Positions 10,556 through 23,724 of a stretch of 64,000 nt of DNA are shown piece after piece (position 1 is the stretch's first letter; every line of letters starts with the position of its first letter). The notes below the pieces were generated by a model. The model saw only the letters and a program-made list of their open reading frames with translations, was not told the DNA's origin and did not search any database. The DNA is from Reticulitermes speratus (taxonomy: Eukaryota; Arthropoda; Insecta; Blattodea; Rhinotermitidae), in contig JAJKFL010000042.1 in the NCBI GenBank assembly GCA_021186555.1, forward strand, positions 49,147,980 through 49,211,979, in the 5' to 3' direction. The translations under genes and the position numbers were made by a program.

Positions 10556-13500
10556 ACATAAATACAGTCCGTACCGCGCAGTAAACACACTCCGTCTCAG
10601 TTATACAAACCAGTCAGTTAATGTTGTACAGTGAAATAATCGCTGTTTGTTCTGAGATCCACATAAAACACATAAATACAGTCCGTACCGCGCAGTAAAC
10701 ACACTCCGTCTCAGTTATACAAACCAGTCAGTTAATGTTGTACAGTGAAATAATCGCTGTTTGTTCTGAGATCCACACAAAACACATAAATACAGTCCGT
10801 ACCGCGCAGTAAACACACTCCGTCTCAGTTATACAAACCAGTCAGTTAATGCTGTACAGTGAAATAATGGCTGTTTGTTCTGAGATCCACACAAAACACA
10901 TAAATACAGTCCGTACCGCGCAGTAAACACACTCCGTCTCAGTTATACAAACCAGTCAGTTAATGCTGTACAGTGAAATAATGGCTGTTTGTTCTGAGAT
11001 CCACACAAAACACATAAATACAGTCCGTACCGCGCAGTAAACACACTCCGTCTCAGTTATACAAACCAGTCAGTTAATGCTGTACAGTGAAATAATGGCT
11101 GTTTGTTCTGAGATCCACACAAAACACATAAATACAGTTCGTACCGCGCAGTAAACACACTCCGTCTCAGTTATACAAACCAGTCAGTTAATGCTGTACA
11201 GTGAAATAATCGCTGTTTGTTCTGAGATCCACACAAAACACATAAATACAGTTCGTACCGCGCAGTAAACACACTCCGTCTCAGTTATACAAACCAGTCA
11301 GTTAATGCTGTACAGTGAAATAATGGCTGTTTGTTCTGAGATCCACACAAAACACATAAATACAGTTCGTACCGCGCAGTAAACACACTCCGTCTCAGTT
11401 ATACAAACCAGTCAGTTAATGTTGTACAGTGAAATAATGGCTGTTTGTTCTGAGATCCACACAAAACACATAAATACAGTTCGTACCGCGCAGTAAACAC
11501 ACTCCGTCTCAGTTATACAAACCAGTCAGTTAATGTTGTACAGTGAAATAATGGCTGTTTGTTCTGAGATCCACACAAAACACATAAATACAGTCCGTAC
11601 CGCGCAGTAAACACACTCCGTCTCAGTTATACAAACCAGTCAGTTAATGCTGTACAGTGAAATAATCGCTGTTTGTTCTAGATCCACACAAAACAAAAAT
11701 ACAGTCCGTACCGCGCAGTAAACACACTCCGTCCTCAGTTATACAAACCAGTCAGTTAATGCTGTACAGTGAAATAATCGCTGTTTGTTCTCAGATCCAC
11801 ACAAAACACATAAATACAGTCCGTACCGCGCAGTAAACACACTCCGTCTCAGTTATACAAACCAGTCAGTTAATGCTGTACAGTGAAATAATCGCTGTTT
11901 GTTCTCAGATCCACACAAAACACATAAATACAGTCCGTACCGCGCAGTAAACACACTCCGTCTCAGTATATACAAACCAGTCAGTTAATGCTGTACAGTG
12001 AAATAATGGCTGTTTGTTCTGAGATCCACACAAAACACATAAATACAGTTCCGTACCGCGCAGTAAACACACTCCGTCTCAGTTATACAAACCAGTCAGT
12101 TAATGCTGTACAGTGAAATAATCGCTGTTTGTTCTAGATCCACACAAAACACATAAATACAGTCCGTACCGCGCAGTAAACACACTCCGTCTCAGTTATA
12201 CAAACCAGTCAGTTAATGCTGTACAGTGAAATAATGGCTGTTTGTTCTGAGATCCACACAAAACACATAAATACAGTCCGTACCGCGCAGTAAACACACT
12301 CCGTCTCAGTTATACAAACCAGTCAGTTAATGCTGTACAGTGAAATAATCGCTGTTTGTTCTGAGATCCACACAAAACACATAAATACAGTCCGTACCGC
12401 GCAGTAAACACACTCCGTCTCAGTTATACAAACCAGTCAGTTAATGCTGTACAGTGAAATAATCGCTGTTTGTTCTGAGATCCACACAAAACACATAAAT
12501 ACAGTCCGTACCCGCGCAGTAAACACACTCCGTCTCAGTTATACAAACCAGTCAGTTAATGCTGTACAGTGAAATAATGGCTGTTTGTTCTGAGATCCAC
12601 ACAAAACACATAAATACAGTTCGTACCGCGCAGTAAACACACTCCGTCTCAGTTATACAAACCAGTCAGTTAATGCTGTACAGTGAAATAATCGCTGTTT
12701 GTTCTGAGATCCACACAAAACACATAAATACAGTTCGTACCGCGCAGTAAACACACTCCGTCTCAGTTATACAAACCAGTCAGTTAATGCTGTACAGTGA
12801 AATAATGGCTGTTTGTTCTGAGATCCACACAAAACACATAAATACAGTTCGTACCGCGCAGTAAACACACTCCGTCTCAGTTATACAAACCAGTCAGTTA
12901 ATGCTGTACAGTGAAATAATCGCTGTTTGTTCTGAGATCCACACAAAACACATAAATACAGTTCGTACCGCGCAGTAAACACACTCCGTCTCAGTTATAC
13001 AAACCAGTCAGTTAATGCTGTACAGTGAAATAATCGCTGTTTGTTCTGAGATCCACACAAAACACATAAATACAGTCCGTACCGCGCAGTAAACACACTC
13101 CGTCTCAGTTATACAAACCAGTCAGTTAATGCTGTACAGTGAAATAATCGCTGTTTGTTCTCAGATCCACACAAAACACATAAATACAGTCCGTACCGCG
13201 CAGTAAACACACTCCGTCTCAGTTATACAAACCAGTCAGTTAATGCTGTACAGTGAAATAATCGCTGTTTGTTCTCAGATCCACACAAAACACATAAATA
13301 CAGTCCGTACCGCGCAGTAAACACACTCCGTCTCAGTTATACAAACCAGTCAGTTAATGCTGTACAGTGAAATAATCGCTGTTTGTTCTGAGATCCACAC
13401 AAAACACATAAATACAGTCCGTACCGCGCAGTAAACACACTCCGTCTCAGTTATACAAACCAGTCAGTTAATGCTGTACAGTGAAATAATCGCTGTTTGT

Positions 13501-16500
13501 TCTCAGATCCACACAAAACACATAAATACAGTCCGTACCGCGCAGTAAACACACTCCGTCTCAGTTATACAAACCAGTCAGTTAATGCTGTACAGTGAAA
13601 TAATGGCTGTTTGTTCTGAGATCCACACAAAACACATAAATACAGTCCGTACCGCGCAGTAAACACACTCCGTCTCAGTTATACAAACCAGTCAGTTAAT
13701 GCTGTACAGTGAAATAATGGCTGTTTGTTCTGAGATCCACACAAAACACATAAATACAGTCCGTACCGCGCAGTAAACACACTCCGTCTCAGTTATACAA
13801 ACCAGTCAGTTAATGCTGTACAGTGAAATAATCGCTGTTTGTTCTGAGATCCACACAAAACACATAAATACAGTTCGTACCGCGCAGTAAACACACTCCG
13901 TCTCAGTTATACAAACCAGTCAGTTAATGCTGTACAGTGAAATAATCGCTGTTTGTTCTGAGATCCACACAAAACACATAAATACAGTCGTACCGCGCAG
14001 TAAACACACTCCGTCTCAGTTATACAAACCAGTCAGTTAATGCTGTACAGTGAAATAATGCGCTGTTTGTTCTGAGATCCACACAAAACACATAAATACA
14101 GTCGTACCGCGCAGTAAACACACTCCGTCTCAGTTATACAAACCAGTCAGTTAATGCTGTACAGTGAAATAATCGCTGTTTGTTCTGAGATCCACACAAA
14201 ACACATAAATACAGTCGTACCGCGCAGTAAACACACTCGTCTCAGTTATACAAACCAGTCAGTTAATGCTGTACAGTGAAATAATCGCTGTTTGTTCTCA
14301 GATCCACACAAAACACATAAATACAGTCCGTACCGCGCAGTAAACACACTCCGTCTCAGTTATACAAACCAGTCAGTTAATGCTGTACAGTGAAATAATG
14401 CTGTTTGTTCTGAGATCCACACAAACACATAAATACAGTCCGTACCGCGCAGTAAACACACTCCGTCTCAGTTTAAAACCAGTCAGTTAATGTGTACAGT
14501 GAAATAATGCTGTTTGTTCTGAGATCCACACAAAACACATAAATACAGTCGTACCGCGCAGTAAACACCTCCGTCTCAGTTATACAAACCAGTCAGTTAA
14601 TGCTGTACAGTGAAATAATCGCTGTTTGTTCTGAGATCCACACAAAACACATAAATACAGTCCGTACCGCGCAGTAAACACACTCCGTCTCAGTTATACA
14701 AACCAGTCAGTTAATGCTGTACAGTGAAATAATCGCTGTTTGTTCTGAGATCCACACAAAACACATAAATACAGTCCGTACCGCGCAGTAAACACACTCC
14801 GTCTCAGTTATACAAACCAGTCAGTTAATGCTGTACAGTGAAATAATGGCTGTTTGTTCTGAGATCCACACAAAACACATAAATACAGTCCGTACCGCGC
14901 AGTAAACACACTCCGTCTCAGTTTACAAACCAGTCAGTTAATGCTGTACAGTGAAATAATGCTGTTGTTCTGAGTCCACACAAAACACATAAATACAGTT
15001 CGTACGCGCAGTAAACACACTCCGTCTCAGTTATACAAACCAGTCAGTTAATGCTGTACAGTGAAATAATCGCTGTTTGTTCTGAGATCCACACAAAACA
15101 CATAAATACAGTTCGTACCGCGAGTAAACACACTCCGTCTCAGTTAACAAACCAGTCAGTTAATGCTGTACAGTGAAATAATCGCTGTTTGTTCTGAGAT
15201 CCACACAAAACACATAAATACAGTTCGTACCGCGCAGTAAACACACTCCGTCTCAGTTATACAAACATCAGTTAATGCTGTACAGTGAAATAATCGCTGT
15301 TTGTTCTGAGATCCACACAAAACACATAAATACATTTCGTACCGCGCAGTAAACACACTCCGTCTCAGTTATACAAACCAGTCAGTTAATGCTGTACAGT
15401 GAAATAATCGCTGTTTGTTCTGAGATCCACACAAAACACATAAATACAGTCGTACCGCGCAGTAAACACACTCCGTCTCAGTTATACAAACCAGTCAGTT
15501 AATGCTGTACAGTGAAATAATCGCTGTTTGTTCTGAGATCCACACAAAACACATAAATACAGTCCGTACCGCGCAGTAAACACACTCCGTCTCAGTTATA
15601 CAAACCAGTCAGTTAATGCTGTACAGTGAAATAATCGCTGTTTGTTCTGAGATCCACACAAAACACATAAATACAGTCCGTACCGCGCAGTAAACACACT
15701 CCGTCTCAGTTATACAAACCAGTCAGTTAATGCTGTACAGTGAAATAATCGCTGTTTGTTCTGAGATCCACACAAAACACATAAATACGTCCGTACCGCG
15801 CAGTAAACACACTCCGTCCAGTTATACAAACCAGTCAGTTAATGCTGTACAGTGAAATAATGCTGTTTGTTCTGAGATCCACACAAAACACATAAATACA
15901 GTCGTACGCGCAGTAAACACACTCCGTCTCAGTTATACAAACCAGTCAGTTAATGCTGTACAGTGAAATAATCGCTGTTTGTTCTGAGATCCACACAAAA
16001 CACATAATCAGTCGTACCGCGCAGTAAAAACTCGTTCAGTTTACAAACCATCAGTTAATGTGTACAGTAATAATCGCTGTTTGTTTGGTCCCACAAAACA
16101 CTATACATTCGTCCCGCCTAACCCTCCTCTCTAGTTATACAAAAAGTTAATCTTCAGTAATAATGGCTTTTTCTGGATCCACCAAAATTAAATTCAGTTC
16201 GACCGCGCTACCACCCGTCTCGTATCACTAGTTATGCTGTACAGGAAATAAAGTTGTTCAGATTCCAATACACATAATCGCCGACCGCGCTTACCATCCG
16301 TCTCGTTATACAAACCAGTCAGTTAATGCTGTACAGTGAAATAATCGCTGTTTGTTCTGAGATCCAAAAAAAAACATAAATACAGTCGTACCGCGCAGTA
16401 AACACACTCCGTTTCAGTTATACAAACTAGTCAGTTAATGCTGTACAGTGAAATAATCGCTGTTTGTTCTGAGATCCACACAAAACACATAAATACAGTC

Positions 16501-17150
16501 CGTATCGCGCAGTAAACACACTCCGTCTCAGTTATACAAACCAGTCAGTTAATGCTGTACAGTGAAATAATCGCTGTTTGTTCTAGATCCACACAAAACA
16601 CATAAATACAGTCCGTACCGCGCAGTAAACACACTCCGTCTCAGTTATACAAACCAGTCAGTTAATGCTGTACAGTGAAATAATCGCTGTTTGTTCTGAG
16701 ATCCAACAAAACACATAAATACAGTCCGTACCGCGCAGTAAACACACTCCGTCTCAGTTATACAAACCAGTCAGTTAATGCTGTACAGTGAAATAATGCT
16801 GTTTGTTCTGAGATCCACACAAAACACATAAATACAGTCCGTACCGCGCAGTAAACACACTCCGTCTCAGTTATACAAACCAGTCAGTTAATGCTGTACA
16901 GTGAAATAATCGCTGTTTGTTCTGAGATCCACACAAAACACATAAATACAGTTCGTACCGCGCAGTAAACACACTCCGTCTCAGTTATACAAACCAGTCA
17001 GTTAATGCTGTACAGTGAAATAATCGCTGTTTGTTCTGAGATCCACACAAAACACATAAATACAGTCCCTACCGCGCAGTAAACACACTCCGTCTCAGTT
17101 ATACAAACCAGTCAGTTAATGTTGTACAGTGAAATAATCGCTGTTTGTTC
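10556..17150 (+). repeat. 114-bp satellite array (about 58 units), longest in window
   Basis: Continuous head-to-tail array. Variants aatggctg/aatcgctg and cagttcgt/cagtccgt alternate in blocks. From about 13,980 and especially 16,010-16,300 the units carry many single-base deletions (tcgtaccgc for tccgtaccgc, aatgctg for aatcgctg). This may be decay, or uncorrected long-read error. Confidence 0.93.
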
Positions 17151-17372
17151 ATTGCGTGTCCGTGTGAGCCAACCTCTTGACCCTATCCAGTCCACGCCCT
17201 CCCCTCCTCCTTCTTTAAGATAAATTTTAATATTATCATCTCATCAACGCTTAAATATTCGAAGTAGTCGCTTTACTTCAGGGTTTTCCACCAAAACACT
17301 GTACATCGTTCATGTTCGCATGCGCGCTACACGCTCCGTCTGTGACATCCTTCTCCTAGTTATCGCCAATGT

Positions 17373-17689
17373 ATGGCCAGGAGCAAAAGGTAAAGCAATC
17401 CCATTACAGACCCTTAGGGTTCCAGGAGGTTGAGGCTCCCAGATTTATAGACAATCGGCCCATGAAGGTGGTAAGGTTGTCAGCCCTACGCACCGGCCGC
17501 CTTTACCCCCAGGAAGTACTCCTGGTATTCATTTCTGTTAGAGGCTGTGTCGACCCCAGGCCCATAGTGCGAAAGGATTATGTCAATGAAAAATTCCAGT
17601 GACACCATCGGGAATCGAACCCACGACCTTCCGGCTTGTAGCGCAGTGTCTCAACTAACTGTACCACCGCGTGCTTCCATGGCCAGGAG
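17373..17689 (-). mobile_element. SINE-C with 11-bp target duplication
   Basis: Minus strand: tRNA-like head cgcggtggtacagttagttg with box B GGGTTCGATTCC, then a body shared with the copy at 62579-62885. Perfect flanking repeats atggccaggag lie at 17373-17383 and 17679-17689. RNA polymerase III promoter boxes are visible but no intact cloverleaf was built. Confidence 0.85.
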
Positions 17690-19390
17690 TACAAATTATA
17701 AAGCTTCTAGTCATGTGAGTTTGTCCAGCATCCTGTTAGGACACGCCTTACTGAGCGTCGTTTTCAAACGCTTCAGTCCGTTCTTCCGTAAATGTGAGAT
17801 ACCAAGTTTGACACCCATACAAAATTCGCCCCCTGAGCGCTTCAAATTAAAAATGCAAACACAAAAGAGACAAAACTGAAGTCTTTTCGTGAGAGCTATT
17901 TAAAAGGAATGATTTACAAGCCGTTCAACTAACCGAGGCTGATTGCTAGTACAGAGCGCTTTTCCTGGGCCATTTGCAAGGATTTGCTCAGTTCACGGAA
18001 TGGTGTCTGCAGGGGACAAGACGGTGGCACAGGCTGCAGCGAACTTCTGCTTCGTGGCGTTTGTGTTTAAATAATAGGTAACCGGATAGCGCGATATAAT
18101 GACAAGGCTTGCGGGCTGGACCACTGGTATCAAATATGCGGTCCGCGGACCGCGTGCAACACGCCAGTCGTTGTTATGCCTGCTTACGATTTGAGTTTCA
18201 GACCCCTGGGCTGTCCAGACCGAAGTGTGTGGGTTTGATTCATGGCATGGGCGGAGAATTTTCTTTGCTCCATAACCCCCATACTGCCACTAATCTTTTG
18301 ACCAATGGGTAGCGTGGAACGTGAAGCTGATGTTAATGTATGAACCCGTTTGTGTTTTGTATGGATCTCAGGACAAACAGCGATTATTTGCCTATACGAC
18401 CGGCCACCTTGACACAGGTTTTCTTGCTTTTGCTGTCTTCAAGCCAATACTGAGATGCTTCCCAAGATTTCAAATTGCTACTGCATGCTACTGATGCAGC
18501 CGTCCCGATTTAAATTTATCAAAATTATTCCCCTTGCTTCAGAGTAAAAGGTAATTAAATTAAATTTCCAAATTATACGCTTTAGCTTTAATGAGAAACT
18601 AAAATTCCGCTGCCCTTATTTCAAGCCACTACTGTTACCATTCTAACGCCTTCTCACATTTTCATTTTTATATTCTACCAGAAGGACGAGCGGGCGAATC
18701 GTGGGAACCTTCTAACAAAGTGATGCTCTAACCCCCCCCCCCCCTCGCATTAAGTGACTCTCTCACTACTACCTAGATCTTGGCTGTATTCTCTCTCTCT
18801 ATATGGTGTCAGTCACAGGACCAACTTTACCTTCTTATTCTGAGGAACACAGTCATGCAGTTAAGTCACTCTTGTGCTCAGGTGAGTACCTGAACTGTCG
18901 CATTCCAATTCCTCTCGAGAAACAGAGGGGGCCAGTCCGTGGCCCACCCTAATCTGTCTAGTAGCTGTCACGGCCACCCTGAACTAATAACAGGTAATAT
19001 CTATGCACAACAGTATGGCACAACGAAGCAATATGAGACGTTTCTACGACCCATAGACGTTTCTACGACCCATTCTGCAGTGGAACAGAACGTAGGTGTT
19101 ATTTATTCTACTCAGATACAAGTGACGTCGATTGAAATTTAGAAACAGATTTACAACAGGTGGCAGTGTGCTTTGTTACTAGACTGCCTGGCTGGTTGTT
19201 TAGCTTTCGCCTGTCTTGTCTTGGCATGTTAAGTGGGTCCGTGTCACCTGGCAGGAGCGTCCTTAGGCTGCGGGTGGAGGGTACCTGAATTAGTAGTCGC
19301 GGACAGCCGACAAGGGATGATCCTCCATCCTGGGAGTTGGGAGACGTGCTAACATTGATTTCAGGCTTCCGCCGCGATGTTGATGTAATC
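17690..19390. other. Unassigned sequence with small repeat relics
   Basis: Contains a reverse fragment of the 114-bp core (18348-18395, tgtgttttgtatggatctca), a SINE-like tail near 18200-18330 (ggaacgtgaagctgat), and a C homopolymer at 18733-18745. No gene seen. Confidence 0.45.
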
Positions 19391-20128
19391 TGTGGCCTTC
19401 TGGGTAATTACACGGCGTCGTGTGGTAATTATTTACCGACGTTTCGGGACAACGTATCGGTCCCATCTTCACGGGTCATCCACGGCGTCGTGTGGTAATT
19501 ATTTACCGACGTTTCGGGACAACGTATCGGTCCCATCTTCACGGGTCATCCACGGCGTCGTGTGGTAATTATTTACCGACGTTTCGGGACAACGTATCGG
19601 TCCCATATTCACGGGTCATCCACGGCGTCGTGTGGTAATTATTTACCGACGTTTCGGGACAACGTATCGGTCCCATCTTCACGGGTCATCCACGGCGTCG
19701 TGTGGCAATTATTTACCGACGTTTCGGGACAACGTATCGGTCCCATCTTCACGGGTCATCCACGGCGTCGTGTGGTAATTATTTACCGACGTTTCGGGAC
19801 AACGTATCGGTCCCATCTTCACGGGTCATCCACGGCGTCGTGTGGCAATTATTTACCGACGTTACGGGACAACGTATCGGTCCCATCTTCACGGGTCATC
19901 CACTGCGTCGTGTGGTAATTATTTACCGACGTTTCGGGACAACGTATCGGTCCCATCTTCACGGGTCATCCACGGCGTCGTGTGGTAATTATTTACCGAC
20001 GTTTCGGGACAACGTATCGGTCCCATCTTCACGGGTCATCTTAACCCGTGAAGATGGGACCGATACGTTGTCCCGAAACGTCGGTAAATAATTTCCACAC
20101 GACGCCGTGTAATTACCCAGAAGACCAC
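19391..20128. mobile_element. Foldback element with 70-bp hammerhead-like tandem array
   Basis: Nine direct 70-bp units (starts 19411, 19481 ... 19971) are followed at 20041 by one inverted unit. The outer ends tgtggccttctgggtaatta and its complement close the structure as a long inverted repeat. Each unit carries, on the minus strand for the direct units, an HHR-like core: ACC-C(G)UGAAGA-U, stem II GGGAC/GUCCC, GAAACGUC, GGU. An extra base lies between C3 and U4. A single decayed relative is at 60090-60222. Confidence 0.8.
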
Positions 20129-20214
20129 ATATTTCAGGTGCTAACATCTCCTCATCGTAAGCATGTAACATTTTACGAAATTAATTAGAGAGCCTCACAC
20201 CCTGACAGATCATT

Positions 20215-20345
20215 TTGAACGACGGAAGAGGAGGATAATATTAAAATGGACCTTAAAGAAAAATGGGATGGGAGCGTGGACTGGATTGATCTGGCTGAGG
20301 ATAAAGACAAGTGCTGGGCTTTTGTGAACTGCGCCGTGACCGCGT
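20215..20345 (+). pseudogene. Non-LTR RT 3'-end remnant
   Basis: gaggataatattaaaatgga followed by gcgtggactggattgatctg resembles the C-terminal EDNIKMDL...DWIDLA block seen intact at 46869-47192. It is diverged and frameshifted. A second scrap with gcgtggactggattaatctg is at 20492-20520. Confidence 0.55.
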
Positions 20346-20779
20346 CCTTTCAAGTCCTTCCCGGTTTATCGTTCACTTGTCGGCGTACCGTTTGACGCTG
20401 ACACTGACGGCGTCGTGAAATGAAATATAAATAGCTGAATGATTGAAAGGATGAAGAAGGTACCGGTTGTGGCCTGATTTTGCGTGTGAGGGCGTGGACT
20501 GGATTAATCTGGCTCACGATATTGTCCAATGAGCTCGATGTTGGAAGTTCCTGGCACCATGAATACTGTGAATTGAGTGACCAGCTGGGCGACAGTTAGC
20601 TTCTAAAGAAGGGCTGTCCTCCGTGTTTTTCCGTGCACGAAAGACAACAGCTTCTCCATTTAATAGTGGCAGGATAAAGTAACCGGAGCGTGACACTGCC
20701 GTGCGTATACCCCCTTACGTCGTCTTAGGTCAGGGACAGCTCCATCTACTCGTAAGATACGCTGGGCGTCCCTTATTAC

Positions 20780-20985
20780 CCTTTGAATCTAGAAATTCTT
20801 CTAAATTATATTTATAAATTCAGTTCGTACCTCACAGAGAACGCTGTCCACTCAATTACAAAAACAAACCGGTTAATGTTGTGTAGCGAAATAATTGCCG
20901 GTCTAGGCGAAATTGGGATATTTCAGTGTTGAAACAGGTGGTACATATTGTAACCACTTATTTTGAAAGCTTTAAGTGCCTACTT
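20780..20985 (+). mobile_element. Single-core relic of the 114-bp satellite element
   Basis: attaccctttgaat, then ttcagttcgtacctcacaga, aaccggttaatgttgtgtag, gtggtacatattgtaaccac, and gaaagctttaag at the end. The blocks follow the same order as one core plus both ends of the expanded element. Strongly diverged, thus old. Confidence 0.65.
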
Positions 20986-21444
20986 TTTAAGTGAGGCAAA
21001 CTTTTTTTACGCCTGGCATCGGTGTGAGTTTCTGTTGCCTGTAGCTCAGTCATTATAGTGACAACGCTAGTGGCTTCATTCCCAGCAGCAACAACAGATG
21101 TCTCTGTTCGCCACAAATCCACATCGTCCAAGAGTCTCTCTCTGTGGGTGTAAAGTTGCTGGGACGTGAAGCTGATCACTTACATCCATCTAGTGCTGAG
21201 ATTAAGAACGTGTGGAGCTGTACCTCCGTTCTCATCCTACATGTATATTTAGCACGATGTTAACTTTACCATTTATGTTTGAGTGTGTGTAGAGGTTTGG
21301 AGTTGCAGCGTAAAACCAAGAACATTAATTACAGAGAATATCAAGAAGTATCAGAATTTATATATTTGGGTTCACTGCTTACTTATGATGATGATTGTGG
21401 AAAAGATGTCCGAGCAAGAATAACAGCAGGGAATCGATCTTACC

Positions 21445-21793
21445 GTCGACCTCCCGACCGAGGTCGATGGATTTTTAAGGGTGATAAAAATCCAGAGCAC
21501 CATTTGCTTCGGAGGGGAAGTAAAGCCGTCGGTCCCATGTCGTAGATTTACGGCATGTAAAAGAACCTTACGGGCATGAATAGAACTGGTAATGCTCGTA
21601 AGCAAAATTCAGCGGCCATTTCTCACCCAAGTCTCCTGACTGACTGCCAGATGGCTCTGGCAGTCACATCAGGATTGAGTCGAACAGCGCGGCCAGTGAG
21701 CTGGTCACTCACTGCCACAAATGCACAAGACCAAGTAACCTCAGAAAGAGGAGGCCCAAGCCCATATAGGGCTGTCGAGCCATGGTAAAAAAA
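21445..21793 (+). mobile_element. SINE with SINE-B-like 3' end, 13-bp TSD, inside RT remnant
   Basis: Perfect duplication aatcgatcttacc at 21432-21444 and 21794-21806. The body has a gtcgacctcccgaccgaggt head and a 3' end gggctgtcgagccatggt plus A run, the same tail as SINE-B copies at 24588 and 29200. The head is unlike SINE-B, so it may be a chimeric family. Confidence 0.8.
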
Positions 21794-21870
21794 AATCGAT
21801 CTTACCACGCTGTCTAAAAATTATGAACTCAAGATATATATATATAAAAACACACAAAACTAAAAATATA

Positions 21871-22276
21871 CAGGGCATACACAAAAGAATGGTGCGGTTT
21901 CAAAAGTGAATAAAAAATGTATTTCTCACCTTACACGGGCACAACATACACCTTCAGCGGCGGCAACTGTCCAAGTTTCTCATTTGGTAATTACAATCCT
22001 TCAATGTGTGCACCCTGGGTCACACGACACACATCCACACGGTAATCAAACTCATCCCAGACCCGGTGTAGCATGTCCGCTGTAATGGCCTGCAGTGCAT
22101 GCGTTCTTTGAAACTGGCCCCGCGGCCACGCAGTAAGCATGAGAAGCGAACTGCTGGTAGCGCATGAGAAACTTGGACAGTTGCCGCCGCTGACGGTGTA
22201 TGTTGTGCCCGTGTAATGTGAGACATAAATTTTTTATTCACTTTTGAATCCGCACCATTCTTTTGTGTATGCCCTG
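21871..22276. mobile_element. Tc1/mariner-type MITE, long TIRs, TA flanks
   Basis: Begins cagggcatacacaaaagaat and ends with its complement (attcttttgtgtatgccctg), with TA on both sides. Terminal inverted repeats run well over 100 bp (caacatacacc..., ggacagttgccgcc...). No transposase ORF. The 78-bp foldback at 29337-29414 is a shortened relative. Confidence 0.8.
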
Positions 22277-23189
22277 TATATTACTGTGATGAAACTTATA
22301 GTTGTGAAACGTGGGCAGTGACAGGGCAAATGATATCAACCCTTAAAACATGGGAGCAGAAAATAGTAAGAGAGATATATGGGCCAATAAAAGATCAAAA
22401 TGGCCGGAAAATTCTAACTAATGATGAATTGCAAGTTATGTATAGAAAACCAAATATTGTAACAACAATAAAAGTAAGGCCGGTCACCTGGTAAGAATGT
22501 CTGATGACAGGACGGTAAAGAAACTATTGCTGGGGTAACCAGATGGAAGAAGTAAAGCAGGAAGACCAAAAATTAAGGTGGTTAGACTGTATAGAGAATG
22601 ATCTGAAATCGATGTGTGTCAAAAGATGGAGGAACAAAGCTATGGGCTATCATTCTGACGGAGGTACTGGTTACACTGTAAGGACCGTATGGCAAAGGAG
22701 AAGAGCCTTGGACTCGTCGACCCTACATTCAATATTCCCTGTGGTATGTTAAGTTATTCAAAGAAAATACAATTCTTAAATATTAACTCGGTGGAAGCAG
22801 GGGGACTTAAGGGGGTCCGAATGCGATTATACTAATTCCAACTGCAAACTGTTGTAATTTAGAAGCTATAGGCTCCGTCAAATTACGATTGCTGAAGGAT
22901 ATGTACTTTTACTACAGGGTCCTTATTCTATCTAAGAAATATCGTTTGTCGCGTCCTGCCGTTATCCGTCGCCCCTGTGGGCTATGTTACTACGATAAGC
23001 GATTCAACAGGAAGAGACGAACAATATTTTTCAGATAAATTTAGGTAACGTCATCCTGTTGTGCTGGTTAATCGATATCGATTTATTACGTTTTATTTAT
23101 TATAGTGTTGTCTTTACGTGGATAATAAATCGATATTTATCAGATAACTGTAACTACAATTTAGTAGACTCAGTCTTTTTTGGGAGGTA

Positions 23190-23310
23190 GTGGTTGCTCT
23201 GATGGTCCAGAAATTCCACTGTCTGCTTTTTGGGAACAAAAGGTTCATTACCGTATTCACAAAAGCCTGTCTATGGTCCCTCATTTTAGCCAGATTAATC
23301 CGCTTGGAAT
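23190..23310 (-). pseudogene. RT 3'-end remnant
   Basis: The minus strand reads NLAKMRDHRQAFVNTVMNLL, a decayed form of the [19 protein letters not shown] end of the element at 46869-47192. Confidence 0.5.
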
Positions 23311-23491
23311 CATTCACTATTTCGATTTTGTCAAACGCCCAGTTTTAAATTAAATTTAGAAACAACGTTTCCGGGATAGGATCGGTCCGTGTCCGTAGGC
23401 GGAAGTGCAAGAAGAGCTGCCCAGTTGGGCCGATAGGCAGCGCTGTTGTAACCCTGAACGTACTGAACGATGGACAAGCTGAAATAGTGAA

Positions 23492-23724
23492 TTATTGTAC
23501 CAACAAATGCACTAAGACAGTTTTTACACTGTTTACATTAATATTACGATGCCCCAATATTGGTCTATGTAAACACTCACTTAAAATACCCCCTGATGAT
23601 GGCAGAATAACTGCCGAAATGCGTATTGGGGCATCCTTATAATAAAGTAAACAGTGAAAAACTGTCTTAGTGCATTTGTTGGTACAAATAAATCAATTAT
23701 AAAAAGATGCACGGGAATATAAAG
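23492..23724 (+). mobile_element. Short hairpin retroelement bearing a hammerhead (copy 1)
   Basis: Inverted arms gtaccaacaaatgcactaag and its complement near 23520 and 23665-23690. A tail aaaaagatgcacgggaatat ends the element. Flanks tgaaatagtgaa (23480-23491) and tgaaatactgaa (23725-23736) form a 12-bp duplication with one mismatch. A hammerhead core lies at 23587-23632. A related copy is at 38530-38711. No ORF, so non-autonomous; a Penelope-like partner is inferred, not shown. Confidence 0.75.
23587..23632 (+). ncRNA. Hammerhead ribozyme-like motif
   Basis: CUGAUGA (23593-23599), an extra U, stem II GGCAG-AAUAA-CUGCC, GAAA (23616-23619), short stem III region AUGCGU, then A as the cleavage-site base and UUGGGG facing CCCC before the core (stem I with a 2-base bulge). 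All core bases are present. Stem III is minimal, so activity as a monomer is doubtful. Confidence 0.65.

Larger units (their letters stand above)
21270..22710 (+). pseudogene. Non-LTR retrotransposon RT C-terminal region, interrupted twice
   Basis: Translates in pieces as SEFIYLGSLLTYDDDCGKDV...ARITAGNRSY, then after the inserts CETWAVTGQMISTLKTWEQK and IYGPIKDQNGRKILTNDEL. This is the post-RT region typical of Jockey/CR1-like insect elements. A SINE splits it at the aatcgatcttacc codons (21445-21793) and a Tc1-type MITE lies at 21871-22276. Downstream stops and frameshifts show it is dead. Confidence 0.8.

Noticed and set aside
15156..15356. Cys-rich ORF through the 114-bp satellite (also 41948-42151)
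   Set aside because: 114 is divisible by three so frames persist; each unit has stops in most variants and units carry frame-breaking indels freely.
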